DNA from: Hevea brasiliensis
Taxonomy: Eukaryota; Streptophyta; Magnoliopsida; Malpighiales; Euphorbiaceae
NCBI RefSeq assembly: GCF_030052815.1
Contig: NC_079498.1
Location: 71,720,992 to 71,784,991, forward strand
DNA length: 64,000 nucleotides
Direction: 5' to 3'
The notes beneath the pieces were generated by a model. That model was not told the DNA's origin. It searched no databases and saw nothing but the letters and a program-made list of their open reading frames with translations. Shown here in pieces: positions 12,169-23,726 of this stretch (its first letter is position 1; each line of letters begins with the position of its first letter). Made by a program: the position numbers and the translations under genes.

Positions 12169-12721
12169 TAGGTACTGGAGATTAGCAGTCGCCACAGCAG
12201 TAGCCCCCACAGTAGTGTTCTAACTGCAGTTGACTAGATTTGCATACAGTCCATAGTTCACCTCATTAATCTTTTGTATTTTGGTAGGGCCCATGTATAG
12301 ACTAGTATTTGGGTTCATTGTGTATAATCATGATGTAATTACTAGTTTGTGATGTATATAAAAATTGTAAATATATTTTGGATTGTAAATAAACTTATGA
12401 ATTTTTGTATACAAATTTCCATCTGAATGAATGAATGAATTTCATTTCTTGAAATGATATGATATGATATGACTATGGATATATAAGACAGATATGAAAT
12501 TGTTTTTAACAGGAAACTAGTGGAACCCGCCAGACGCTAATAAAACAGAGGAGTCTCTGCCCAGGTATCCACAGAATTAAATTGTGATAAAAAAAATTTT
12601 TCACATATTTTCTATAAAGTTTAAAATTAACAATGGATATGACAGGATAAGATAGAGTGCTCCAGTACCAAATGTGGTACTTCTTACTCGGCTATAGAGT
12701 AGACGGGCAAGGGGCGTCACA

Positions 12722-13543
12722 ACGATAAAGCAATCTCAACCTGACTAACTGTTATTAATGAGGGAAGGGCTAGCTAGCTAATAAGTACTCATATAATCTC
12801 ACCCCTCTAGCCATTATTAATGGGGGACATAATCATAATCAAATATCAAATCCCAAGTTGCCGTTATTACTGGGGAGTTCCAAAAGGGACTGTCATGCTA
12901 ACTGTGGTTTTAAAACAATTTTTAAAAGTTTCCCAATCAACAATTACATTTGCAAACCAACAAACACATTCAAATCATCATAAAACCCATATAGAGGTGG
13001 CAAAACACAAATTTTCTCAAACGCAAGAGAAAAACCAAATCTCATTCAAATTAAACTCATTCAAAGCAAACTCATTCAAATAAACTCATTCCAATCAATT
13101 TACAAGTTTAAAAACAAAGAAAAGGGTTAGTTGTGCATAAATTTTCAATAATTTTCCTTTCTCGTTACTTACTTCCCCAGTAATAACGGCAAGTAGAATG
13201 TTTTAATACTCATCCCAACTATTGCCAAAACTCATTTCATAAATGTCTAATGCCTCCCTAAGTTAAATTGGCAACTTTCAAAGAGTTTTGAATTTTGGAC
13301 ATCTTGGTGTCCTAATCTTTAAATGAAATTTTTATCTAGTTCCCATCATAATTTGGTGAGGTGTTCTATATGGAAATTGTTCATCTAGGTCTTAACTTTA
13401 TTTTCCTTTTTGAATCACCTAATTTGGAGTTGTGTAGCTCAAGTTATGATCAAAATAGTAATTACTGTTCACTTAGGCTGATTCTGATAGATTTGGTGAC
13501 TTAAATTTGTCTAACAATTTGATTGAGTTAAGTTCATAATTTG
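12722..13543 (-). mobile_element. 3' LTR of element D, first segment
   Basis: Minus-strand LTR sequence bounded on the left by the end of LTR-C0 and on the right by solo LTR-F. The sequence ..AAGTTCATAATTTG at 13543 continues at 32736 as GCCTTATGTTC.., and the five bases ATTTG are duplicated (13539-13543, 32731-32735). The U5 end of this LTR must lie left of the window, beyond C0 and E1. No gene is visible; the ORF at 12820-13083 has no support. Confidence 0.72.
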
Positions 13544-14063
13544 TGTAACACCCCCATATGCATGGTCCTGTGCAAATCACTGTTTCGGTGACTGGTGTCA
13601 GTCCAGACAATTAAGAGGATTAGAATCATATTTAAGTCACCTAGAAAAGCCCTGAAAAAAAATTAATAGTGATTACTAGAAGGTTAAATACAGATCAGAA
13701 AAATAGAACATAAAATGTTAAATGAGCCGGGGGTCACAGCGATGGGTGACCGCACCAGGAAGTGACTGCGAGATCAGTTATAACCCTAATTTCGTATGGG
13801 GCATTGTGACACCATAGTCCTAGGAAAAATTGCGAAGCTAGTGGAAAAGAGAAAATAACATAAAATGTGACACCCCTTACCCGTCTACAGTATAGCCGAG
13901 TAAGATACGTCACACAGTGTACCGGAACACCCTATTTTATTTTAATCATTTTTATCCTTCCTAATTTATTTATTTATTTTTCAATAGTACCATATATATA
14001 AAAGAAGTAGACAGAGGGAGCAATAGAAAGGTAAAGGAATTATCTCAGATACCTACATCTGGT

Positions 14064-14083
14064 AAATTTCGAGGACGAAATTT
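14064..14083 (+). other. Pre-PPT hairpin AAATTTCG-AGGA-CGAAATTT
   Basis: A perfect 8-bp inverted repeat with a 4-base loop, followed by the purine run AGAGGGGAAGAA (PPT) and the LTR start at 14102. The same module precedes other 3' LTRs at 28402, 44405, 53458 and 59919, and a decayed minus-strand copy is near 34700-34720. Confidence 0.75.
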
Positions 14084-14101
14084 TTATTAGAGGGGAAGAA
14101 T

Positions 14102-17100
14102 TGTAACACCCTCACTGTAGTAATTCCGCACATTCTACTGTTTCGGTGACCGGTGTCGGTCTGGGCAGCTAGAACATCTGGAAAAATATTTAAACTAAAG
14201 TGAGGAACCATAATTAACTCAAATATTAATAAGAAAAATTTAGGAAAAATTTTAGAAATAAAATACAACCAAGTCAAATGAGCAGGTGCCCTAGCGATGG
14301 GTAACCCAGTGGGAAGTTGCGGTTCTCGCAACTAGGAGCCCTGGACCCAGGGGAAAAATTATAAAATAAATTTTGAGACTCCAGAGAAGAGTCATTGAGG
14401 GTTTTATGGCATTAGAATGCCAAGAAAAAGTTTAGAAAAATTTTTCAATCGGTACAGACAATTTTAGTCTGTTAAGCCAAACAGAGGGCATTTTGGTCAT
14501 TTCGTCTTCGGAGATGATTTTTGACCAACTTGTTCAATTAAGTAAATAATTATTATGAAATAAAATAGGAATAAATATTGATGAAAATTAAATTAAAAAT
14601 TAGTAAAATAAAGAAGAAAGAAAGATAAACCGATAACTCGGTAAGAGCAAAATTTGGTCAATTAAATTTAAGGGTCCAATATTGACAAAAAATAATGATT
14701 ATTAATTTAATGAAGCTAAATTAATTTAATTAATTGAAATTATGAAAATTAAAAATAATTATTGAAAAGTCAAATTATAATGATTATAAACTTCAAAATA
14801 ATTTCAAATTTGCCATTCTACTTATTTACCATATTGCCATTAAATATTTAATTATTATATAGGTTAATTATTGAACAAAAATCTGCATATTTTTCCATTC
14901 TTCTTCCCGTTCGCTTGCCTTCTTCTCTTCTTCTCTAAAATTTTCCATTAAAACCTAAAATCCAAAGCTTAAAACCCTAAGTCTCAACCAAATTTTTTCT
15001 TGGAAAAATTATAGCACACCCTAAACTAAAGCCTAATTGGTAGAAAGCACTCAAGAAAACCAAAAGAAATTGAGTTTGGGGCAAGAGGAAATTCAGCCAA
15101 GGTGGACCAAGAGCTTCATGTTTTTTATTGATTAGAAGGTTGAATTGAAGTTGAGTGAAGCTAAGGAATAAGGTTAGTGCTAGAAATTCTCTTGGAATTT
15201 AAAATTTATGCAAGTTGATTTAGGGTTTGCTCAAATATGGAATTTTGTGTTGTGACTTGAATTTGATGTTGTTGAGGTTTATTATTGACTATTAGAAGTG
15301 CTATAAATGTGAATTGAAGTTTGGAAGTTGGGTGAAATTGAAAATTGGGAGTGCTTCTCTTACGCAGGAAATTCGGACCTATGAGTCCAGAGTATTATTT
15401 GACCTATAATTGAAGTTGTGTGACTCCAATTGGTATGAGGCTAATTGGAGGTGAAACTAGACACATAATGGCACAACGTTTGTGAAGAAACCATGCCTAG
15501 AAAACCAAACCAAGTGGACCAAAAGTTTGCCCTAATCCGGGTGACCTGAAGTCTGCCTGAGCAAAATGACCAAATGAACAGTATTTGGTCATTTGGCCAT
15601 AACTCAGAGTAGAAAGGTCCAATTAACCTGAAATTTTACCAGCAACAAGCTGAAATATAGACCAATAACTTTTATGAAGAACATAAATCCAAATTCTAAC
15701 CATAACCTAGTCAAATTGCCAACCAAACTTAGGTCACCAAATCTGGCAGAACCAAATTGCCCAGAAAATCTGGGTACAGGTCACTCCGGCCAATTATGGT
15801 AAAATGACCATAACTTGAGCTACAAAACTCCAAATGGAGTGATTCAAAAAAAGAAATTCAACTAGACAGAATAAGGAACAACTTTCATGTTGATCATTTT
15901 GCCAAATTCCCGCTGCAAAAATAACCAATGGAACGGTAAAAACAAAGCATGAAAATTGAAAATTTTACCCAATTAACATTAAGCTTGGAAATGGTATTGG
16001 CAACCAATACCAACAAATTTTGAATGCAAAATGTGGTATCTTGGAGAATTTAGATTCAATAAATTTATTATGTATTAGAAAGTCAACAATTTGAGTAAAT
16101 AGTAATGTGAATAGTAATACAAAGACACAAAGTATAATAACTAAATTGGTAGAGGAAATTAAGGTATGAAATTTGGAATCCATGAAACATTCATGGATTA
16201 CTTGGAATAGAAATAGTAATTCACCTAAATGGCTTAATGAACATTTAAGTTATGTGAGTATATAGTTAAGATTTATTTCCATTACTAGTAGGTCTAATAA
16301 AACATAAGTAATACCACATGAATATGAAATGACATTAACCTAGATGGATTGTTGAGTATAAATGGGATGAGGTTTACATTAGGATTTATGTTTCCATTAC
16401 AAATAAGATAATAACACCTTGTATGAGTTATGAATTCATATAAATATTGTAATGAATAAATGAATCACATGAAAATATGAATGGAACATTAGTTTTATTT
16501 ATAAGAGAAAGGAAAAATGTTTTGAGTACAATGGCATATGAACACCATTGTTGTGAATTGTGATCAATATGAATGATGTAAGGAATGTATGAATATTATG
16601 ATGAATGTATAAATTATGAAATTTATCATGAAATAATAAAGTCATAAAACATAATATATTAATATTTAATAATATTATGTACCCTTGTATTACCTAGACA
16701 TGTGTGTCAGATTGGATAGTTTGACATGCCAATAGGGTATTATTTTAGCAGTACTGCAAAAGGCTTTATGCCCGTATTTATGGTTTGTGCCCGTATTCAT
16801 GGCTTTATGCCCGCATTCATGGCATTATGCCAACATTCATGGCTTTTATGCCCGATTATGTGTTATCATGGCTTTTTAGCCATACTGACTGCATACGTGG
16901 TTGACGTTCTGCGTCCCATGGTATGATGGCCCGAGGCACCGTGGTGTCCAGTGCCAACGACCCGTTATCCAATTTAGTCATCTTTTCATAGGTTACTTGG
17001 GCAGTGAAATTTATTAAGATAAGTTAAGAATATTAGCAATTTAAAATATTAGAAATTAAATAAGATAAATGAGTAAGATGACCTAAAATAAATTAGAATA

Positions 17101-18095
17101 ATTATTTATTAGAAAGAATCGAAATGAACTAGACCGATATCAAAATTTACTTATTATGAAATAATCTGAGACAACCTAGAAAGTATTGAGAAAATGATAA
17201 AAGATTAGCAAAGAAAATTATAACATACATAAATATTGCAAATGTGACTTACATGATAATATAAGCATAAATTTATCATTTTTAGATCATTTTTCCTTGT
17301 ACATTATTACTGTACATTGGCAAAATAAACACTTCCAAAGAAGACTAAATTAGGATAAAACATATTAAATTTTAGAAACCGCATGTGAAGTATAAATAAA
17401 TCTTAATTATTTGAATTATGTTTTATTTATATCTTTATTTATATATTATTTCCTTGTTATATTATTGCACCACTAAGCAGCAATGCTTAGCGCGATGGAA
17501 TTGTTTCCTCGCGCAGGTACTGAAGTTAAAGCCCAGCGAATACTAAATAGAGATTTTGGAGTTCTGATCGATTTGTAGAGCATTCAAGGTTGTCACCTCC
17601 TCAGCAATGCATGTAGATAGGGCTCAAATTAAGCATATCATATATTTTGTGTATGTTATTTATTTCTTATATTGACATGTAAATTAGTAAATTGTAATTA
17701 TTTTGTATATCATGTAAATTAAGGATTTATTTAATTATTGCAAATGATGTAAATTAACGCAAATTTGAGAATTTTGCTGTAAGAATGGAGCATGAATGAA
17801 TTTGTATAAATGAGTATAGATTTGAATTACATAATGATTTTTCAAATGATGATATGAGTATGAATGAGATTATACTTAGAAAATATTGGTGAATTTTCAA
17901 ACAGATGAATAGTAAAACGTCAAACGAAAATAAAGTAGGGGAAACTCCGTTAGTTTCTCCGTCGAAAAATAATTGATATTAAATATAACGAGAACAAAAT
18001 TTTTAAAGAAATAAAGTAAGATAAGTTAGGGTGCTCCGGCACCAAATGTAGCACGCCTTGCTCGGCTACACTGCAGTCGGGTGAGGGGTGTTACA
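14102..18095 (+). repeat. 3' LTR of the aberrant family-A copy, 3994 bp
   Basis: It starts TGTAACACCCTCACTG and ends GGGTGAGGGGTGTTACA. Its first 500 bp closely resemble 20438-20940 of element A. It carries a donor-like TAAG|GTTAGTG at 15169-15179, a GCAGTACTGC palindrome at 16748-16757, a short tandem repeat at 16757-16870, and a twin stem-loop (CTAAGCA/TGCTTAG at 17473-17490, CGCG..CGCG at 17491-17513). No gene is seen. Confidence 0.85.
16757..16870. repeat. ~20-bp GGCTTTATGCCCGTATTCAT repeats
   Basis: Five or six degenerate units built on TTTATGCCCG(T/C)ATTCATGG. They create an open frame (16726-16926) that is an artefact of the repeat. Confidence 0.7.
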
Positions 18096-21000
18096 TAAAA
18101 GAGTTGATAAGTAGATCAAATAATTAGATTAAAGTTCTGGAAGAAATACAGAATTATTGGTAAACCGGATTAGTCCAGCGAGGGGTAAATTGGTCAATTC
18201 ACCCCTAGAGGTGACTCATGACCTAACTGTCTAATAAAATGTGAGAAATTAAAATTGTGAAATATATAATTAAATTGAAGAAGTGAGGAAAAAAAGAAAG
18301 GAAAAAGAAAATAAAAGAAAATTAGAATAATGACATCACCATGGATGACATCATGCATGACTTCAAAATTCATTTTAATTTAATGACTTAATTTGACTAA
18401 GTCAAATTTTGGATAAATATGCATAAAATCAAAATAAAAGCAAAAATAATTTTGGTCTTCTCCTTCATTCTTGCCGCCACCTTCTCTCTCCATTCTCTCT
18501 CTCATTTTTTTCTTTGTCTTCCTCCATTAAAGCTCATTTTGAGCTTTTAAAATCCTAAACTACCCCATAAAATTCTTACAAGACTTATAGAAACCTTCAA
18601 ATTGGACCTCAAGAAGAAGATTGAAGGAAGAATAAGAAGAAATTAAGGAATCAAGGAGTTCCAAAGAGGTTAGTTTTAGATCACTTATTTTCTCTTTAAA
18701 TTCATGCTCTTACACTTGCATTAAGTTAAAATTTGATGAAAAATTGAAAAAATTATGTAAGTAAAGAAATCCCATGAATTTCGATCATGCTAGGGATAAG
18801 TGGAATTGATGGTGCTTAGTTAAATTAAAAATAAATTCTTGGTGAATTGATGATGGATAGATGATGTGCATGTGTAAATTTCATAAATTGAGAGAATTGA
18901 GAAATTAGGGTTCTTGGCCCTTAGGGTTTTCAGAGGAAAATTTGAGAATTTGGCAAATTGATATACTTTGATCTAAGTGAGGTTTAAAATGGTTAATTGG
19001 TGTAATTTAGAATGTGTTTGAATGGTGAGAAGATAAGTCAAATTCAGATTGGTGGGGGGTTACTATTGGACAGCCTGACCTAGGTCCCTTTCAGGGACCA
19101 AAACTATAATTCTGCCACTCCAATTGGCATGAGGCTAATTGGAGATGAAAATAGACACATAATGACATATTTTTCATATGGAAACCATGCCCAAAAAGTG
19201 ACTCTAAGTTAGTAAACAACCAACCCAAATTTTGCCCATAACCAAGTTGAATTGTCACCCAAAATTGGGTCACTAAAACTGCAAGAACCAGAAATTGCCC
19301 AGAATTTTTGGGCTTGAACCAATCTGGCCAGCCTTAGAAAAATAGGAACAACTTGAGCTACAAAACTCCAAATAGCGTGATTCAAAAAGGGAATTAAAGC
19401 TAAGATAGTAAGGAACAACTTTGATGAAGGACATTTTGCCAAATTTCCACAGTAACCAGACCAATGGAATAGTAGAAAATAGTAACCCAAAACTGAAAAT
19501 TTAGAATTTCTCTTAGGAGAACTAAAAATTGAATTGGCAATCAATGCCAACAAAATTGACACCCAAAATGTGGTATATGAGTGCAATTAGAATTAATAAA
19601 CCTATTAAGTATGGAAAAGTCAACATTTTTACTTGAATAGTGCCATGAATAGTATCACTATACACAAAAATGTGAAAGACCCGAAATTATAAACCGTAAT
19701 AGGTAGGATAAGTCTGCAAAGAAATTGTGGAATTTAAGTACTAGAAATGGATACTGAAGCACTTTAAATTTATGTATTTCAGTTAAAAAGGGAATCTTCG
19801 AAGGATAAATGAAAGGTGGAGTAAATTAGTCAACAAAGAGGTTTGTACACAACTAGTTTTAAATTGTTCATGTTTTGCATATTTTATTTGATTAAATGAT
19901 TTTAGTTTCTTTATGTATTATGTTTACCAATTATTGAATTTATTTCAATGATTATTGAAATGTGTTATGATATGAATGAGTTTATTTTTGGAAAATAAAA
20001 TTAATTATGATTTTATTTTGTTATGAATTGAATGAAACTGGCTTCGAAAAAATTTTGATTGAAATACGTTTACATGGAAAATTTGATTTGAAAAATGGTT
20101 TATACTTAATATGGAAAATGGATTAAATATATTTTGAATTGTGATGGGCATAAAAAAATATTTGATATTGGAATTGACTTTGAATTGAATTGTATTGTGA
20201 TTTATGCTCACAAAAAGGACAAAAAGATTTATGATGTGTTTTATATCTCACTGCAGATGCTTGACTAGGTTATTACCCGTCCCTCATTTATTGAGGAGAC
20301 ACTGGAGTCAGCTTTGTTTTGATTACCATGGTACATGAACATGCTTAGATTCTCCTCTTATTAGAGGTTAGATCTAAGTTTCTCATAGCCCATTTGAAAG
20401 TTACATTGTTGTGGTGTTGTAATGTGCACGATGATTCTGTAACATCCTTACTTTAGCTAGTCCGTACAGTTTACTGTTCCGGTGACCAGTGTCGGCCCGG
20501 ACAGCTGAACGTCCGGAAAAATATTTAAACTAAAGTGAGGAACCATAATTAACTCAAATATTAATAAGAAAAATTTAGGAAAAATTTTAGAAATAAAATA
20601 CAACCAAGTTAAATGAGCCAGTGCCCTAGCGATGGGTAACCTAGTGAGAAGTTGCGGTTCTCGCAACTAGAAGCCCTACACCCAGGGGAAAAATTATAAA
20701 ATAATTTCTGGGACTCCAGAGAAGGGTTATTGAGGTTCTTATGGCATTAGAATACCAAGAAAATACTTAGCAAAATTTTTCAATTGGTATAGACAATTTT
20801 GGCCCGTTGAGCCAAACGGAGGCCATTTTGGTCATTTTGCCTTCATAGGTGATTTTTGGCCGACTTGTCCAGTTAAGTAAATAATTATTAAAATATAAAA
20901 TGTGAATAAATAATGCTAAAAGTTGAATTGAAAATGAGTAGAGAAGAGAAGAAAAAAAATGGAAGAAAATACCAATTATGACATCATATGATGTCATTAA

Positions 21001-21300
21001 ACACTTACCCACCAATCATATTTAATCAATACTTAAATTAACTAATAAAATGTGGATAAGAATACAGCAAAAACTCATAAAACCCATCAGCCATCACCTT
21101 CACAAAAATCCAGCCGTATCCCTCAAACTCCATACCCATTCCACCATTGAAAGCTTACCAAAGCTTTATAACCCACCCAAATCTCACTTAAAACCCTAAG
21201 TCTACTTCAATAAAATTTGTCTCTACATCTTAATCAAGTGTTTGGCTGCCAAGAAAGCCAAAGAAAGTGAAGGAATTTTGAGTGGAAAAATTCTGCTCAT

Positions 21301-21310
21301 AAGGTTAGTG
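21301..21310 (+). promoter_or_regulatory. Putative leader 5' splice site AAG|GTTAGTG
   Basis: One base (+3) differs from the plant donor consensus AAG|GTAAGT. The same site is kept at the equivalent place in nearly every LTR here. Paired with the acceptor at 23723 it would remove 21304-23723, including the PBS and many upstream ATGs. Predicted from sequence only. Confidence 0.5.
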
Positions 21311-22520
21311 TCCAAACTCTTACTATTTTTACTTAATTCATGCTTAATGCCATGAGATAAGTAGAAAATGTAAGAAAAATTAAATAAAAATTATGTTTAT
21401 TTATTTCCTAGAATTTTGGCAGCTTAGGGTTGATTAGGGTTGATGAGTTTGCTTGAAGTAAAGTGGTTCATAGGCTACCCTTGGTATTAAATGATTAATT
21501 GAACCAAATTGTGTAAGTGAAATACAAAGTTTAGGCATGTATGAACATGGAAAATGTGAACAAGTAACAACAATAGGGTTTGCTCATGTAATGATGAAAG
21601 TGAGTTTTAATAGTCAATCAGTGACTATTTGGTTATTGGTAAGCAAGAAATGAAGTGTGTTTAGTGATGGGATTTAGGTTTAGTGTGGCTGCCCTAGGTG
21701 ACCTGCAGAATTGGACATGAGTCCAGCAGGTTTGGGCAGCCATAACTTGAATTGTAGAGGTTAAATTGGTGTTTGGCCAATTGGAAATGAAACTAGACAC
21801 ATAATGGCACAATTTTTGTGAAGAAACCATGCCCATAAGACCAAACCAAGTGGACCAAAAGTTTGCCCCAATCTGGGTGACCTGCAATCTGTTTCTGCAG
21901 AATGACCAAATGAACAGTATTTGGTCATTTTGCCATAACTCAGTGTAGAATGGTCCAATTGATCTGAAATTTAACCAAATCTAAGATATAGACCAACAAC
22001 TTTCATGAAGAAACCTACCCCAAATTATGACCAAAACCTATCCAACAAGGGAGTTACAGTCACTGTTCACTGCACTGTAGATATGATCAGTCTAGAAAAA
22101 TTCCAATCCGGCCAGTTGTGGTTTTTGGACTATAACTTGAGCTACAAAACTCCAAATGGAGTAATTCAAAAAAGGAAATTCAACTAGACAAAATAAGGAA
22201 CAACTTTAATGTTGATCATTTTGCCAAATTCCCACTGAAAAAATGACTAATAGAACAATAAAAATAAGGTATCAAAACTGAAAAATCTGCTCAATTAACT
22301 TTAAGCTTAGAAATGGTATTGGCAACTAATACCAACAAAATTTGAATGCAAAATGTGGTATGTTGGGAGTATTAAAACCAATGTACTTATTGTCTATGCA
22401 AACTCAACATTTTGGTTGACTAATGAAGTGAATAGTAACACCAAAACTTGAAATTCAAAAATTGTAAAACTCAAAAGTGTAAAATGCCCTAGTATACCTA
22501 ATAAGATTGGTTTGGATAGC

Positions 22521-22555
22521 TTGGCATGCCAATAGGGTTCAGTTAGCAGTACTGC
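22521..22555. promoter_or_regulatory. Double palindrome TTGGCATGCCAA ... GCAGTACTGC
   Basis: A perfect 12-bp palindrome (22521-22532) and a perfect 10-bp palindrome (22546-22555) lie 13 bp apart. Both recur in the 3' LTR (30528-30539, 30553-30562) and in the minus-strand solo LTR-A (37956-37990). In family C the first becomes TTGGTATACCAA, still palindromic. Confidence 0.55.
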
Positions 22556-22937
22556 ACATGGCATTATGCCATTCTGTGATTTCATGTCTTTTAGCCATTT
22601 TGACATTATGTTGGTACTTGGCCTTGTGCCTAATGTTATTACAGTTTATTAGCTGTTCTGTTGCACACAGGGAGACACACATGTGACCGATAGTGTGACA
22701 GCCCGAGGTACTTGATACCCAGTGCTAGTTTACCCGTTTATCCAGTCCAGTCGCCCAGTATAGGTTACTTGGGCAACCAAAAATGAAAGTAGATAAATTT
22801 AATGAAATAATGAATATAACAAGTACAAAATAAGTAAGACTACAAATACTCATTGAAAATTTATTTGCAATGAGACATCAATAGATTCACTGCATATTTA
22901 TTTTCTATTGTTTCTTTTTATTTTATTATTGGCACCA

Positions 22938-22983
22938 CTAAGCATTATTGCTTAGCACGTTGCTTTTGCCATGCATAGATTCT
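22938..22983 (+). other. Twin stem-loop of LTR-A (5' copy)
   Basis: CTAAGCA TTAT TGCTTAG (22938-22955) is followed by a weaker second stem. In the 3' LTR the second stem is better kept (30945-30983, GCGCG..TGCG). Confidence 0.55.
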
Positions 22984-23605
22984 GGAGAGATTGACCGAGA
23001 GCCCAGTAGACCACAGAATGGGTGAGACCTTCTGCAGCTCTGCATAGTGTCTGTGTCACCTCACCATCTTCAGTGCATTGGTAGGACATTAGGTTTCATT
23101 TTGGTATTTTGTAACTAACTTTTATTTTCTCTTGTGTAATTAAGACTTATGTAATGTATTTTGATGTTAATGTAAATAATGGAAATTGTGTTTATGAATG
23201 GAAAATTGAGTATTTATTTATTGCTTATGTATGAATACCATGAGAAATGAATGATTGAGAAATGGAAAATGTTGTTGAAAAATATTGAGATTTTGATTAT
23301 TATTGGAGTTTGAGAATGATTGGAAATGATTAGTGGAAGTGTTTTTCACAGGTTCCGAAGAACTGTTTTCTTCATTTTTAGCCGGTACTCTGCCGGATTT
23401 TCTATAAAATTTTCGGAACCTCAAATAAATTATAATTTCAATAAATGACTTAAATGAATTGTATTTCACAAATTATATTCAAAACTATGATAAAAATAAA
23501 TTAAGGAAGAATAAAAATGGTTGAGATAAAATAGAGTGTTTCGGTACACTGTGTGACATATTTTACTCGGATATACTGTAGACGGGTAAGGGGTGTCACA
23601 TTTAG

Positions 23606-23617
23606 TGGTATCAGAGC
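23606..23617 (+). other. Primer-binding site for tRNA-iMet
   Basis: TGGTATCAGAGC, five bases after the LTR end, matches the 3' end complement of plant initiator-Met tRNA used by many plant LTR retrotransposons. Confidence 0.9.
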
Positions 23618-23700
23618 ACGGTTTAGGCATTTTTGGGCATAGATTGAGTCATACCATGCATTGCATTTGTAAGAGTTGAGGTAACACTAATGCAGATCTG

Positions 23701-23726
23701 TTTGTCTTTGTTATTTTGATTAGGAT
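23701..23726 (+). promoter_or_regulatory. Putative 3' splice site before gag
   Basis: A T-rich tract at 23701-23720 ends in TTAG at 23720-23723, three bases before the gag ATG at 23727. The C elements have TTATTTTAG just upstream of their remnant ATG (44098, 59607), and the B element has TTTGTTTAG at 47189. Conservation across families suggests a real acceptor; no transcript evidence is available. Confidence 0.5.

Larger units (their letters stand above)
7666..12721 (+). mobile_element. LTR-C0, 3' part (group 2), 5056 bp
   Basis: It ends GGGGCGTCACA at 12721, like other group-2 LTRs, and aligns by eye with 40240-43961 and 57082-59470. The 5' part is cut off by element E1, which lies to its left. 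It is longer than its relatives because of a ~205-bp tandem array (9000-9990) and a 77-bp array (11652-11960). It carries a donor-like AAT|GTTAGT at 7994-8002, a GGCCGAA leader motif near 7820, a palindrome at 11249-11262 and a twin stem-loop at 12131-12168. It is inserted in the minus-strand LTR-D, which resumes at 12722. No credible gene lies in it. Confidence 0.8.
13866..18095. mobile_element. Aberrant family-A insertion with inverted U5 ends
   Basis: The left end TGTGACACCCCTTACCCG is the reverse complement of a family-A U5 end and stays family-A-like for about 125 bp. After a junction near 13985-14005, sequence resembling the 3' end of an internal region follows, with the pre-PPT hairpin at 14064-14083. 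Then comes a full plus-strand LTR (14102-18095) ending GGGGTGTTACA. The whole block is flanked by TAAAA (13861-13865 and 18096-18100), so it seems to have entered as one piece with U5 at both ends rather than U3 and U5. The TSD is AT-rich, so chance is not excluded. Confidence 0.65.
20438..23600 (+). repeat. 5' LTR of element A, 3163 bp
   Basis: It starts TGTAACATCC and ends GGGGTGTCACA, directly before the PBS spacer. Landmarks: donor-like AAG|GTTAGTG (21301-21310), double palindrome TTGGCATGCCAA and GCAGTACTGC (22521-22555), twin stem-loop (22938 onward). Near position 21043 ATAAAAT is the only weak TATA-like candidate. No host gene lies in it. Confidence 0.93.

Noticed and set aside
19209..19586. 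125-residue minus-strand ORF with hydrophobic stretches
   Set aside because: It lies in noncoding LTR-F; an open frame by chance in AT-rich repeats, with no homologous frame kept in related LTRs.
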